Shown here: positions 15,834 to 24,667 of the stretch, one piece after another
Layout: each line of letters starts with the position of its first letter
Position numbering within the stretch: the stretch's first letter is position 1
Assembly: GCF_049856175.1 (NCBI RefSeq)
Contig: NZ_JBNDNA010000012.1
Location: 1 to 64,000 of the forward strand
Source of the DNA: JB111 sp049856175
GTDB lineage: Bacteria > Actinomycetota > Actinomycetes > Actinomycetales > Actinomycetaceae
Length of the DNA stretch: 64,000 nucleotides
Direction of reading: 5' to 3'
The notes under the pieces: model-generated
The model's input: the letters and a program-made list of their open reading frames with translations, nothing else
What the model was told of the DNA's origin: nothing
The model's database searches: none
Program-made: the position numbers and the translations under genes

Positions 15834-17939
15834 ATGACCAGCCCCGACGCCGTGACTCTGCCCGACGACAACCCGTTCTCCCGACCCTCGCCGCTCCCGT
15901 TCGGGATGCCCGAGTTCGGCGCGATCAGGCCCGAGCACCTGCTTCCGGCGCTTCGCGCGGGCCGGGCGGCCCAGCGCGCCGAGTGGGAGTCCGTCGCGTC
16001 GGACCCGCAGGAGCCCACGGTGGAGAACACGCTCGTGGCGCTCGAGCGCTCGGGCGAGCTGCTCACTCGCGCGGCCGTCGTCCTGTCGACGCTCGCCGGC
16101 TCCGTCGGCGGCCCTGAGTACGACGCGATCTCCGCCGAGAACGCCCCGGAGTCCTCCGCGCACGGCGACGCCTTCTGGTTGGACGCGCGCCTCTACGACC
16201 GCTTCCGGGTGCTGCAGTCCGCGGGGGGCCTCGACGAGCAGGACGCCTGGGCGGTCGACGAGTACGTGCGCGGGTTCGAGCGTCGCGGCGTCGGCCTGGA
16301 CGAGGCCGGGACCGCCCGGCTGCGTGCCCTCAACGCCGAGATCGCCGAGCTGACGACCGACTTCCGCAACCGGGCCGCCGCGGGCATGGCCGCCGCCGCG
16401 CTGCCGGTGCGCGACGAGGCGGCGCTCGCCGGCCTCGACGAGTCGCGCCGCCGGACCCTCGCGGAGTCGGCCGCGGCCCGGCCCGCCGCGGCCGACGGCG
16501 CCGAGCACCTCGTCACCTACGTGCTGCCCAGCCAGCAGCCCCTGCTCACCGAGCTCACGGACCCGGCCACGCGCGCCGAGGTGCTCGCCCGGTCCGTGGC
16601 GCGCGGGACCGGCACGGACCCCGCGACCGACACCCGTGCCCTCGTGCGGGCGATCGCGCGCGCCCGCGCCGAGCGCGCCCGCCTGCTCGGGGCCGAGCAC
16701 CACGCGGAGATCGTCGCCCGCGGGGCCACCGCCCCGGACTCCGACGCGATCACCGCCATGCTCAGCCGCCTCGCGCGCCCCGCGGTGCGCAACGCCGCCC
16801 GGGAGGCCGAGGACCTCGCGGCGCTCGCGGCCGCCGACCCTCAGCGGCCGGCCGACGCCGGCGAGCTCGCGGCGGGCGACTGGTCCTACTACGCCGAGCG
16901 GCTGCGGACCCAGCGGTTCGACGTCGACGACGCGGTCCTGCGCCCCTACCTCGAGCTGGACTCCGTGCTGGAGCGCGGCGTGTTCCTCGCCGCCGGACGC
17001 CTGTACGGCCTCACCTTCACCGAGCGCCCCGACATCGAGGGCTACGCCGACGGCGTGCGCGTGTGGGAGGTCCGCGAGGAGGACGGCACGTCGCTGGGCC
17101 TGTTCGTCGGCGACTTCTACGCCCGCGAGCACAAGCGGGGCGGTGCGTGGATGCACGACCTCGTCACCGCGTCGACGCTGACCGGGAAGGCGCCGGTCGT
17201 CGTCAACAACGCCAACATCACGCGGCCGCCGGCGGGGGAGCCGACGCTGCTCGTGTGGGACGAGGTGCGGACCCTCTTCCACGAGTTCGGGCACACGCTG
17301 CACTCGCTGCTCACCTCCGCGCGCTACCCGGGCTTCGCCGGGACGGCCCTGCCGCGGGACTTCGTCGAGTACCCCTCCCAGGTCAACGAGCAGTGGATGG
17401 AGCACCCGGAGGTGCTGGCGTCCTTCGCCCGCCACCACGTCACCGGCGAGCCGCTCCCGGAGGCGACCGCCGGGCGGCTGCGGTCGATGGGCGCCTACGG
17501 CCAGGGCTTCGCGACGTCCGAGTACCTCGGCGCCGCGCTCGTGGACCAGGCCTGGCACCGCCTCGGCCCGGACGAGGTGCCCGCGGACGACGCGGGGGTC
17601 CTGCCCTTCGAGGCCGCGGCCCTCGCCGACGCCGGACTCACCGACCCGCGGATCCCGCCGAGGTACCGCACCACGTACCTCAACCACTCCTTCGGCGGCG
17701 GGTACGACGCGAGCTACTACGCCTACATCTGGTCCGAGGTGCTCGACGCCGAGACCGTCAACTGGTTCCGCGCCCACGACGCGGGCAACCTCGGGCTCAC
17801 GCGCGCGGCCGGCGAGACGTTCCGCGACGAGCTGCTCTCGCGCGGCAACTCCCGCGACCCGCTGGCATCCGTCGAGACGCTCCTGGGCCGCACGCCGTCC
17901 ATCGAGCCGCTGCTCGCCCGCCGCGGCCTGGACGACTGA
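15834..17939 (+). CDS. M3 family metallopeptidase (peptidyl-dipeptidase Dcp / oligopeptidase A-like)
   Basis: 701 residues, normal length for a Dcp/OpdA enzyme. The zinc motif HEFGH is at about 483-487 in RTLFHEFGHTLHSLL, with the third ligand Glu expected in the following EYPSQVNEQWMEHPEVL stretch. The C-terminal YNHSF-type substrate segment is seen as TYLNHSFGGGYDASYYAYIWSEVL. No signal peptide: a cytoplasmic enzyme degrading short peptides. The start ATG 15834 is 36 bases after the fusion gene, and no clear ribosome binding site is seen. A strong terminator follows. Confidence 0.92.
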   Translation: MTSPDAVTLPDDNPFSRPSPLPFGMPEFGAIRPEHLLPALRAGRAAQRAEWESVASDPQEPTVENTLVALERSGELLTRAAVVLSTLAGSVGGPEYDAISAENAPESSAHGDAFWLDARLYDRFRVLQSAGGLDEQDAWAVDEYVRGFERRGVGLDEAGTARLRALNAEIAELTTDFRNRAAAGMAAAALPVRDEAALAGLDESRRRTLAESAAARPAAADGAEHLVTYVLPSQQPLLTELTDPATRAEVLARSVARGTGTDPATDTRALVRAIARARAERARLLGAEHHAEIVARGATAPDSDAITAMLSRLARPAVRNAAREAEDLAALAAADPQRPADAGELAAGDWSYYAERLRTQRFDVDDAVLRPYLELDSVLERGVFLAAGRLYGLTFTERPDIEGYADGVRVWEVREEDGTSLGLFVGDFYAREHKRGGAWMHDLVTASTLTGKAPVVVNNANITRPPAGEPTLLVWDEVRTLFHEFGHTLHSLLTSARYPGFAGTALPRDFVEYPSQVNEQWMEHPEVLASFARHHVTGEPLPEATAGRLRSMGAYGQGFATSEYLGAALVDQAWHRLGPDEVPADDAGVLPFEAAALADAGLTDPRIPPRYRTTYLNHSFGGGYDASYYAYIWSEVLDAETVNWFRAHDAGNLGLTRAAGETFRDELLSRGNSRDPLASVETLLGRTPSIEPLLARRGLDD

Positions 17940-17944
17940 CACCC

Positions 17945-17998
17945 GCACGCTCGAGGTCGACGAACCGCACGCTCGAGGTCGACGAACCGCACGCTCGA
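17945..17998. repeat. 22-bp tandem repeat, ~2.5 copies
   Basis: The unit beginning GCACGCTCGAGGTCGACG is repeated at 17945-17966, 17967-17988 and in part from 17989, right after the M3 peptidase stop codon and before the terminator. Confidence 0.85.
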
Positions 17999-18008
17999 CG
18001 ACCGACGA

Positions 18009-18041
18009 CGAAGGGCCCCCGCCGCAGGCGGGGGCCCTTCG
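18009..18041. terminator. Bidirectional terminator, 15-bp stem
   Basis: A perfect 15-bp stem with a three-base loop (CGAAGGGCCCCCGCC at 18009-18023 with 18027-18041), between the convergent M3 peptidase and subtilase genes. Confidence 0.8.
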
Positions 18042-18054
18042 CTCGTTCAGCGGA

Positions 18055-21000
18055 TCAGCGCTGGACCGTCAGGGTGTCGGTCCCGTTGCCGTCCCAGTCG
18101 CCCACGTGGACGACGTCGTTCGCCCGCCCGTAGCGGATGGTCTGCTCCGCCCAGCCGTCGGTCAGCGAGTTGCGCAGGAAGTACTCGTTCCCGCGGCGGA
18201 CGGCGAGCGTGTCGATCTCGTCGCCGTCCCAGTCACCCACGTAGATCTCGTCGCCCGCGCGACCGTAGGTGAACACGGAGTCCGCCCAGCCGTCACGCAC
18301 CGTGTTGGCCACGAAGTACGTGTTGCCGCGGCGCACGGTGAGGGAGTCGGTCCGGTCGCCGTCGAAGTCGCCCACGATGACGTCGTCACCTGCGCGACCG
18401 TAGGTCACCTCGGCGTCGGCCCAGCCCGTCTGCATCGTGTTGCTGACGAAGTACTGGGCGCCACGACGCACCGTGAAGGTGTCGAAGCCGTCGCCGTCCC
18501 AGTCACCCACGAGCACGACGTCGTCCGCGCGGCCGTAGTGGATCTCGTCCACCGCGGCGTTGCCGACACGGTCGTTGTTGATGAGGTACCGGTTCCCACG
18601 ACGCACGGAGATCGTGTCGACGCCGTCGCCGTCCCAGTCACCCACGAGCACCTCGTCGTCCGGACGTCCGAACTCGTAGGTGTACTCGGCGGGGCCGTCC
18701 GCCCAGGTGTTCGACGTGAAGAACGTCGACACCGGGCCGCTGGTGGGCGGCGGGACGTCGTCGCCGCCGCGGTCGATGGTGAACGCGCCGGACGTCCACC
18801 GCTCGAGCTCGCCGGCCTCCTCCGAGCCCAGCGGGGCGACCGCGGTGAGCTCGAAGACGTAGTCGCCGTCCGGCAGGGCCACGCGGCCCGTCCGGTCGTC
18901 GGTCAGGACGGTGCCGTCCCAGGTCCACAGGTCGACCCCGGGGGAGAGGCCGACCGTCTGCTCGGTGCGGACGATGCCACCGCCCGTGCGGGCGCCTGCC
19001 TGGTCGGCCGGGTACACGCGCAGCGTCAGCTCCTGGGCGCTGTGCTCGAGCGCCCAGACGGCTGCGGGCTGGTCGAGCAGCTCGAGGCTGAACGTGCTGC
19101 CCGCCTCGACGGGCTCGAACGTCGCGCCGGCCTGGCACTCGCCGCCGACGAACCGGTCGCACCCGACGAGCTGGCCGAGCGTCCCGTTCTCCTCACCCTC
19201 GACGAGGTCCTCGAGGAGGTTGACCGACTGGTAGTCGCCCGCGAAACCGTAGAACGGCAGCGAGATCGGCTCCACCGACTCGTCGGTCGGCGTGAGGACG
19301 ACGTAGCCGCCGTACTGCGCGCCGAGCTCCTCGAGACTCGCGTCCGGGGTGATGGCGTACGAGAACGTGGCGGAGCCGCCCGCGGGGACGGTGACCTCGG
19401 ACGGGCCGGCGTAGGTCGACGCGCCCTCGTAGATCCCGTAGTTCCACGAGCCCGTCGACGCGATCGCGTCGACCGTGGAGATCTCGTAGGTGACGTCGGC
19501 GCCCGACGTCGACGTCAGGGTGACCTCGCCGGACGACGGACCGTGCTCGGACTCGCCGAGGACCAGCTGGCCCGGGCTCGCGATGACGCCGGCCTGGATC
19601 GACTCGTCGATCTGGATGAGGCCGGCGCCCTGGCGGTGCACGGCGTCGAGCAGCCCGAGCTCCGGGTTGCCGTTCCAGTTCGCGGGCTCGGCGTAGTTCT
19701 GCAGGACGTCGCGGATCAGACCCGAGTCGGTGCCCGGGTGCGCCTCGAGGTACAGCGCGACCGCGCCCGCGACGTGCGGGGCGGACATCGACGTGCCGGT
19801 CAGCGTGGCGTAGCCGCCCGACTCGAGCGGGTACGGGGCGTAGATCGAGCCGCCGGGCGCGCCGAGGTTCGGCTTGAGGTCGAGCTCGGCGCTGCCGCCC
19901 CACGAGGAGCCGACGTTGATGAGTCCGGCGGTCGGGCTGACGACCTCGATCTCCTGGTCCGTGACCGTGACGGAGAAGCCGTCGGTGCCGATGGACTCGG
20001 CGAGGGCGATCCCGTCGTCCTGGCTGACGATCGTCACCGGGATGGTGATCGCCGGGTCGCCCGCGACGGTCGCGGCGGCGAGGCCCGGGGCGTTGTTGTA
20101 GATGATGAGCGCCTCGGCGCCCGCCTCCTGCGCGTTGAGCGCCTTGATGTGGAACGTGCAGTCGCCGCGCTGGATGAGCACGAGCTGACCCGTGTGGTCC
20201 TCCTCGAGCGGGGTGCAGCCCTGGGCGGACGCCTCACCGGGCGTGCCGATCGAGGCGATCTCGGTGTAGGTCGTCCCGGGCACCGGCTCGGGCGCCTCGG
20301 TCGCGGGCATGTGCCCGATGAGCTCGCCGTCCGGGCCGATCTCGAGCGCGTCGGCCGTCACCGCGAGGTTGTCGTACATCGCGACGCCGATGACGCTCTC
20401 ACCGTTGCCGGGGGAGCCGGCGGCCCAGGGGCCGAGCTCGCCCTCGTTGCCGATGGAGGCGGTGACGACCATGCCGAGGTCGTGCAGGCGCGAGGCGATG
20501 ACCGAGGTCGGGTAGTCGTTCCAGCCGGCGAAGGCGGAGCCGATCGACATGTTGAGGACGTCCGCGCCGTCCGCGTACGCGAGCTCCATGGCGGCGTTCA
20601 TGATGTCGGTCTCGGTGGAGCCGTCGCAGCCGAACACCCGGTAGGAGCCGAGGGTGACCCCGGGGGCGACGCCGCGGACACCGCCCGCGGTGGTGTCGCC
20701 GTCCGCGCCGACGATGCCGGCGACGTGGGTGCCGTGGCCCTGGCAGTCGTCGGGGTCGTTGTCCGGGCGGGGGATCGGCTGGTAGTTGGGCGAGGCCGGG
20801 TCGGCGTTGTAGTCGTCGCCGACGAAGTCGTGACCGGTCGTCACGCGCGCGGTCGGGAAGGTGTCGCCGTCCGGGACGCCCGAGCCGCCGAAGTCCTGGT
20901 GGTCGTAGTCGATGCCGGTGTCCATGACGGCCACGTGCACGCCCGCGCCATCGAACCCGAGCTCGCTGTAGACGGTGTCCGCGCCGGTCATGGTGACGGC

Positions 21001-21483
21001 GTTGGCCATCTCGGGGGAGTTGTTCGGGAGCGTCTCCGGCGCGTCGACGATCTCGACGGGCCAGACGCCCGAGACGCCCTGCATGCCGAGGATCGTGTCG
21101 ATGTCGGAGTCGGCCACCTCGATCGACAGGCCGTTCCAGACGCTGGAGTACTCGTGGCGCACGTCGATCGACACGCCCTCGTTGGCCGCGTCGGTGAGGA
21201 AGTTCGCCTGCTGGGCGTCGACGCCGGCCCGGCTGCCGCCCAGGGCGGTCGCGGTGCGGTCGAGGCCGACGAACCAGGCGCCCGACTCGGAGCCCGCGGC
21301 GAGCGCGGCGGCGGTGTCGGCGGACATCGAACGGCGGGCGTCCGGGTCGGCCGGGTCGATCTCGGCGACGTCGGCCGAGGCGGGGACGGCGAGAGCCCCG
21401 ACCAGGAGCGCGCCGGAGGCCGCGGCCACGCCCAACATCCGTCCACCTCCCCGTCGTGCTCGGGTCAAGGGCAGGGTGGACAC
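18055..21483 (-). CDS. Secreted S8 subtilisin-like serine protease with PA domain and five C-terminal repeats
   Basis: 1142 residues, exported. A signal peptide runs to about Ala37 (AVPASA). An I9-like propeptide follows. The catalytic triad is Asp188 (VAVMDTGID), His250 (GHGTHVAG) and Ser567 (GTSMSAPHVAG). A protease-associated domain is inserted between His and Ser (about 380-480). Beyond the catalytic core come beta-sandwich regions resembling the Fn3-like domains of lactocepin-type subtilases, then five 45-residue repeats (about 915-1142) with the core VGDWDGDGxDTxxVRRGN, an FG-GAP/VCBS-like calcium-loop pattern that probably binds wall polymer or substrate. No LPxTG. Start GTG 21483 is preceded by GGAGG at eight bases. 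Confidence 0.92.
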   Translation of the reverse strand: MSTLPLTRARRGGGRMLGVAAASGALLVGALAVPASADVAEIDPADPDARRSMSADTAAALAAGSESGAWFVGLDRTATALGGSRAGVDAQQANFLTDAANEGVSIDVRHEYSSVWNGLSIEVADSDIDTILGMQGVSGVWPVEIVDAPETLPNNSPEMANAVTMTGADTVYSELGFDGAGVHVAVMDTGIDYDHQDFGGSGVPDGDTFPTARVTTGHDFVGDDYNADPASPNYQPIPRPDNDPDDCQGHGTHVAGIVGADGDTTAGGVRGVAPGVTLGSYRVFGCDGSTETDIMNAAMELAYADGADVLNMSIGSAFAGWNDYPTSVIASRLHDLGMVVTASIGNEGELGPWAAGSPGNGESVIGVAMYDNLAVTADALEIGPDGELIGHMPATEAPEPVPGTTYTEIASIGTPGEASAQGCTPLEEDHTGQLVLIQRGDCTFHIKALNAQEAGAEALIIYNNAPGLAAATVAGDPAITIPVTIVSQDDGIALAESIGTDGFSVTVTDQEIEVVSPTAGLINVGSSWGGSAELDLKPNLGAPGGSIYAPYPLESGGYATLTGTSMSAPHVAGAVALYLEAHPGTDSGLIRDVLQNYAEPANWNGNPELGLLDAVHRQGAGLIQIDESIQAGVIASPGQLVLGESEHGPSSGEVTLTSTSGADVTYEISTVDAIASTGSWNYGIYEGASTYAGPSEVTVPAGGSATFSYAITPDASLEELGAQYGGYVVLTPTDESVEPISLPFYGFAGDYQSVNLLEDLVEGEENGTLGQLVGCDRFVGGECQAGATFEPVEAGSTFSLELLDQPAAVWALEHSAQELTLRVYPADQAGARTGGGIVRTEQTVGLSPGVDLWTWDGTVLTDDRTGRVALPDGDYVFELTAVAPLGSEEAGELERWTSGAFTIDRGGDDVPPPTSGPVSTFFTSNTWADGPAEYTYEFGRPDDEVLVGDWDGDGVDTISVRRGNRYLINNDRVGNAAVDEIHYGRADDVVLVGDWDGDGFDTFTVRRGAQYFVSNTMQTGWADAEVTYGRAGDDVIVGDFDGDRTDSLTVRRGNTYFVANTVRDGWADSVFTYGRAGDEIYVGDWDGDEIDTLAVRRGNEYFLRNSLTDGWAEQTIRYGRANDVVHVGDWDGNGTDTLTVQR
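18061..18735 (-). repeat. Five 135-bp coding repeats in the subtilase C-terminus
   Basis: The DWDGD-encoding segment recurs at 18091, 18226, 18361, 18496 and 18631, a spacing of exactly 135 bp each time. Units differ by substitutions but not by indels, so the 45-residue register is conserved. The third unit has DFDGD in place of DWDGD. Confidence 0.92.
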
Positions 21484-21644
21484 GCGTTGAACCTCCGGTA
21501 CATAGACGATGACGATCGTCGGCGACCGTCACGGTGCGCATCACATCATGCCCTGCCCCACCAGGGAAGACCCACGATCGGGTCGAGCGGGACACCGTGA
21601 TCGGTTGCGAAACGGTAACGGTGGGGTGTTCCGCCGGTCGCGGG

Positions 21645-21650
21645 TAGGTT
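21645..21650 (+). promoter_or_regulatory. -10 hexamer TAGGTT, leaderless start of M20 gene
   Basis: Seven bases before ATG 21658, which lacks a Shine-Dalgarno sequence. The remaining 21484-21644 region also has to hold the promoter of the divergent subtilase gene. Confidence 0.6.
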
Positions 21651-21657
21651 CGAGGGC

Positions 21658-22974
21658 ATGACCGAGCGCATCTCACCCGAGGACGAGGTCCTGTCGATCT
21701 GCCGCGACCTCATCCGCATCGACACGTCCAACTACGGCGACGGCTCCGGCCCCGGCGAGCGCGAGGCCGCCGAGCTCGTCATGGGCCTGCTCACCGAGGT
21801 CGGGTTCGAGCCCGAGCTCATCGAGTCGGCGCCGCGGCGGTCCAGCGTGCTGCTCCGCATCCCCGGGGAGGACCCCACGCGCGGGGCGCTGGTCCTGCAC
21901 GGGCACACCGACGTCGTGCCGGCGGCGAAGGACGACTGGAGCGTCGACCCGTTCGGGGCCGAGGTCCGCGACGGCATGGTGTGGGGCCGCGGCGCGGTCG
22001 ACATGAAGAACATGGACGCGATGATCCTGTCGGTCGCCCGGTCGATGGGCCGGGACGGGTGGCGGCCCCCGCGCGACCTCGTGGTCGGGCTGCTCGCCGA
22101 CGAGGAGGCCGGCGGACGCTTCGGCGCGCACTGGCTCGTCGACCACCGGCCCGACGTGTTCGAGGGCGCGACCGAGGCGATCAGCGAGGTCGGGGGCTTC
22201 TCCGCGCAGATCGCCGGGCAGCGCGTCTACCTGCTGCAGACCGCCGAGAAGGGGCTGGCCTGGCTGCGCCTGGTGGCGCAGGGCCGCGCCGGCCACGGTT
22301 CCCAGGTCAACGAGGACAATGCGGTCGCCCACCTCGCCGCGGCGGTTGCGCGCATCGGCCGCCACGAATGGCCCCTGCACCTCAACAAGACCGTGCGCGC
22401 CCTGTTCGACGGCGTCGCCGAGCTCACCGGGACCACCTACGACCCGGAGGACCCGGACAGCGTCGAGAAGCTGGTCGAGCAGTTCGGGTCGGTGCGCAAC
22501 TTCGTCGGCTCCACGATCCGCACCTCGGCCCACCCCACGCAGCTCGACGCCGGGTACAAGGCCAACGTCGTCCCGGGCTCCGCGACCGCCTCGCTCGACG
22601 TGCGCCCGCTGCCGGGCCACGAGGCCGAGGTGCGGGCCACGCTCGCCGAGCTCGCGGGCGACAAGGTACGGATCGAGGAGATCCACACGGACATCGGCCT
22701 CGAGGTGCCCTACTCGGGCGACCTGGTCGACGCGATGGTCGGCGCCCTCGGTCAGGAGGACCCGGACGCGTCGGTGCTGCCGTACATGCTCTCGGGCGGA
22801 ACTGACAACAAGGCCCTGTCGCGGCTCGGCATCACGGGCTACGGGTTCGCCCCGCTGCGGCTCGACCCCGAGCTGGACTTCGCCGGCATGTTCCACGGCG
22901 TCGACGAGCGGGTGAACATCGACGCGCTCACCTTCGGCGCCCGCGTGCTCGAGCGGGTGGTGCGGACGAGCTGA
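21658..22974 (+). CDS. M20 family metallopeptidase
   Basis: 438 residues, typical M20/M25/M40 carboxypeptidase-like enzyme. Metal-ligand motifs: LVLHGHTDVVPA (first His and the following Asp), WGRGAVDMKNMDA (bridging Asp), ADEEAGG (catalytic and ligand Glu) and a C-terminal MLSGGTDNKAL...HGVDERV with the final His. The dimerisation domain lies between. No signal peptide. Substrate is not predictable; relatives hydrolyse di- and tripeptides or acyl-amino acids. It forms a divergent pair with the secreted subtilase, which would make sense if it finished the degradation of imported peptides, but this is inference. Confidence 0.9.
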   Translation: MTERISPEDEVLSICRDLIRIDTSNYGDGSGPGEREAAELVMGLLTEVGFEPELIESAPRRSSVLLRIPGEDPTRGALVLHGHTDVVPAAKDDWSVDPFGAEVRDGMVWGRGAVDMKNMDAMILSVARSMGRDGWRPPRDLVVGLLADEEAGGRFGAHWLVDHRPDVFEGATEAISEVGGFSAQIAGQRVYLLQTAEKGLAWLRLVAQGRAGHGSQVNEDNAVAHLAAAVARIGRHEWPLHLNKTVRALFDGVAELTGTTYDPEDPDSVEKLVEQFGSVRNFVGSTIRTSAHPTQLDAGYKANVVPGSATASLDVRPLPGHEAEVRATLAELAGDKVRIEEIHTDIGLEVPYSGDLVDAMVGALGQEDPDASVLPYMLSGGTDNKALSRLGITGYGFAPLRLDPELDFAGMFHGVDERVNIDALTFGARVLERVVRTS

Positions 22975-22989
22975 GCAGCTCGAACCGGG

Positions 22990-23214
22990 TCAGTGGTCGG
23001 CGAGCGTGGAGACCACCCGCATCGCCCGACGCCGCAGCACGATCTTGCGGGCACCGCCCTCGTAGAGGACGGACCGGGCGAGCTCCCACCGGCCGTACTC
23101 GGCCTCGGCGGTGATGAGGCGGCGCGCGTCGGACCGGCCCACGTCGGGCGGGATCGTCATGGTCCGGAACTCGTAGTAGGTGTCGCTCGCGTACCTCGAG
23201 CCCGCTCGCGCCAT
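22990..23214 (-). CDS. DUF5703 family protein
   Basis: 74 residues. The pattern SRYxSDTYYEFRTMTIPP..RSDARRLITAEAEYGRWELARSVLYxGGARKIVLRRR is characteristic of the small actinobacterial DUF5703 family, whose function is unknown. The ATG at 23214 has GAGGAGG in its leader. The 3' end converges on the M20 peptidase gene with only 15 bases between. Confidence 0.85.
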   Translation of the reverse strand: MARAGSRYASDTYYEFRTMTIPPDVGRSDARRLITAEAEYGRWELARSVLYEGGARKIVLRRRAMRVVSTLADH

Positions 23215-23301
23215 GCCGCCTCCTCGGTGCGTCGGTCGTGCCCGGTCGGGTCGACCGGTCGGACCATCCTGGCCCAGGCTGGCACTTCGCGCGTGCACCG
23301 C

Positions 23302-23307
23302 TAGGCT
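23302..23307 (+). promoter_or_regulatory. -10 hexamer TAGGCT, leaderless start of acidic protein
   Basis: Seven bases before ATG 23315. It decides the start: an in-frame upstream ATG at 23180 would be read through the hexamer. Confidence 0.6.
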
Positions 23308-23314
23308 CGGTCTC

Positions 23315-23608
23315 ATGGCTACGGACCCGCGTGCAGCCCTGGACCGCCTCGTCGCGGCGCTCGAGGAGCACCACCTCGCCGCCGCCGCGGCCCAGGACCC
23401 CGACTCCCCGCGCGTGGTCGCGGCCGCCTCGACGATCGCCGAGGTGTTCGTCACCTACGACGACGCCCTCTTCACCGAGTACGGCGTCGACCTCCCGTTC
23501 GATCTCTACGACGACGACGACGTGGACGACGACTACGACGACTACGGGGACGACGAGGACGACGACCTCGAGGACCTCGACGACGAGGACGACGACGAAC
23601 GCCGGTAG
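23315..23608 (+). CDS. Small protein with extreme acidic tail
   Basis: 97 residues. Residues 1-62 form a predicted helical domain (LDRLVAALEEHHLAAAAAQD..VAAASTIAEVFVTYDDALF); residues 63-97 are almost entirely Asp and Glu with a few Tyr. I recognise the type as a conserved actinobacterial hypothetical next to DUF5703 but know of no assigned function. An acidic tail of this kind could mimic nucleic acid or bind divalent metal or a basic partner; this is speculation. Confidence 0.7.
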   Translation: MATDPRAALDRLVAALEEHHLAAAAAQDPDSPRVVAAASTIAEVFVTYDDALFTEYGVDLPFDLYDDDDVDDDYDDYGDDEDDDLEDLDDEDDDERR

Positions 23609-23641
23609 CGCCCCGCGCCCGGACCGGCGGGCCCGGAGGGC

Positions 23642-24610
23642 TCAGAGCCGCTCGGGGTAGCCCAGCGGGATGGCGCTGACCTCGTCGAGCGCGCGCTCGA
23701 TGGACTCCGGGAGGTCGAGCTCGGCCCCCTTGAGGGTCTGCCGGAGCTGCGCGGCGCTGGAGGCCCCCACGAGGGAGACGTCGACGCCCGAGCGCACCGA
23801 CCACGCGAGCGCCACCTCGGCCGGCGAGACGTCCAGCCCGTCGGCCGCCGTCGCGACGGCCTCCGCGATCGAGGCCGACCGCGCGTCCAGGTACGGCTCG
23901 ACGAAACCCCGCAGGTGGGCCGACGCCGCGCGCGACGCGGGCGGCACGCTCGAGCGGTAGCGGCCGGCGAGCACGCCGCGACCGAGCGCGGACCAGGCGA
24001 TCACCCCCAGGCCCAGCGCGCGTGCGGCCGGCAGGAGCTCGCGCTCGGTCCCGCGCTGGAGCAGCGAGTGCTCCACCTCGACGGCGGCCAGGTGCGGCGC
24101 CGGCAGGAGGGTCCGGGACAGGGTCGCCGCGTGCGCGGTCGACCACGCCGGGTGGTTGGCGAGCCCCACGTAGCGGGCGCGGCCGGTGCGCATCGCGTGG
24201 TCGAGCGCCCCGAGCGTCTCCTCGAGCGTCGTCTCGGGGTCGGGGCGCTGGACCAGCCACAGGTCCACGCGGTCCGTGCCGAGCCGCACGAGGGACGCGT
24301 CGAGCTCGGTGAGCAGGGCCGCGCGGGAGGCGTCCACGACGCCGGTCCCGCCGCGTACCCGGGTGCCCGCCTTGGAGACCACGACGACGTCGTCGCGCAC
24401 GCGGCGCTCGGCCAGCTGGGCGCCGAGGATCTCCTCGGCCGCCCCGTCCGCGTACGACGCCGCGGTGTCGATCACGGTCCCGCCGACGTCGAGGAACGCC
24501 TCGAGGTGCTCGGCGGCGTCGTGCTCGTCGGTGTCCCGGCCCCAGGTCAGGGTGCCGAGGCCGACGGCGGACACGGCGAGGCCCGTGGCCCCGAGGCGGG
24601 AGGTGCGCAT
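23642..24610 (-). CDS. Aldo/keto reductase family protein with altered catalytic His
   Basis: 322 residues, (beta/alpha)8 NADPH-dependent oxidoreductase fold. Catalytic positions: Asp48 and Tyr53 in VIDTAASYADG, Lys80 in VVSKAGT. At the place where the family has His (usually VHRPDP) the sequence has Gln121 (WLVQRPDP). The C-terminal cofactor region (VSLVGASSAAQLRQTL) is normal. Many bacterial relatives carry out reduction of aldehydes or ketones or act as potassium-channel beta-like proteins; with Gln at the proton-relay position activity may be changed. Start ATG 24610 is fixed by a -10 hexamer six bases away. Confidence 0.88.
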   Translation of the reverse strand: MRTSRLGATGLAVSAVGLGTLTWGRDTDEHDAAEHLEAFLDVGGTVIDTAASYADGAAEEILGAQLAERRVRDDVVVVSKAGTRVRGGTGVVDASRAALLTELDASLVRLGTDRVDLWLVQRPDPETTLEETLGALDHAMRTGRARYVGLANHPAWSTAHAATLSRTLLPAPHLAAVEVEHSLLQRGTERELLPAARALGLGVIAWSALGRGVLAGRYRSSVPPASRAASAHLRGFVEPYLDARSASIAEAVATAADGLDVSPAEVALAWSVRSGVDVSLVGASSAAQLRQTLKGAELDLPESIERALDEVSAIPLGYPERL

Positions 24611-24616
24611 GGCGTC

Positions 24617-24622
24617 ACGGTA
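24617..24622 (-). promoter_or_regulatory. -10 hexamer TACCGT, leaderless aldo/keto reductase
   Basis: Six bases before ATG 24610 on the minus strand. It lies only 32 bases from the opposing -10 of uppP, so the two promoters overlap. Confidence 0.6.
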
Positions 24623-24653
24623 GCCGCCACGGCCGACGGACCTCGCGAGCGGA

Positions 24654-24659
24654 TACCGT
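24654..24659 (+). promoter_or_regulatory. -10 hexamer TACCGT, leaderless uppP
   Basis: Eight bases before GTG 24668. Its sequence is identical to the opposing hexamer of the aldo/keto reductase. Confidence 0.55.
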
Positions 24660-24667
24660 GTCCCCCC

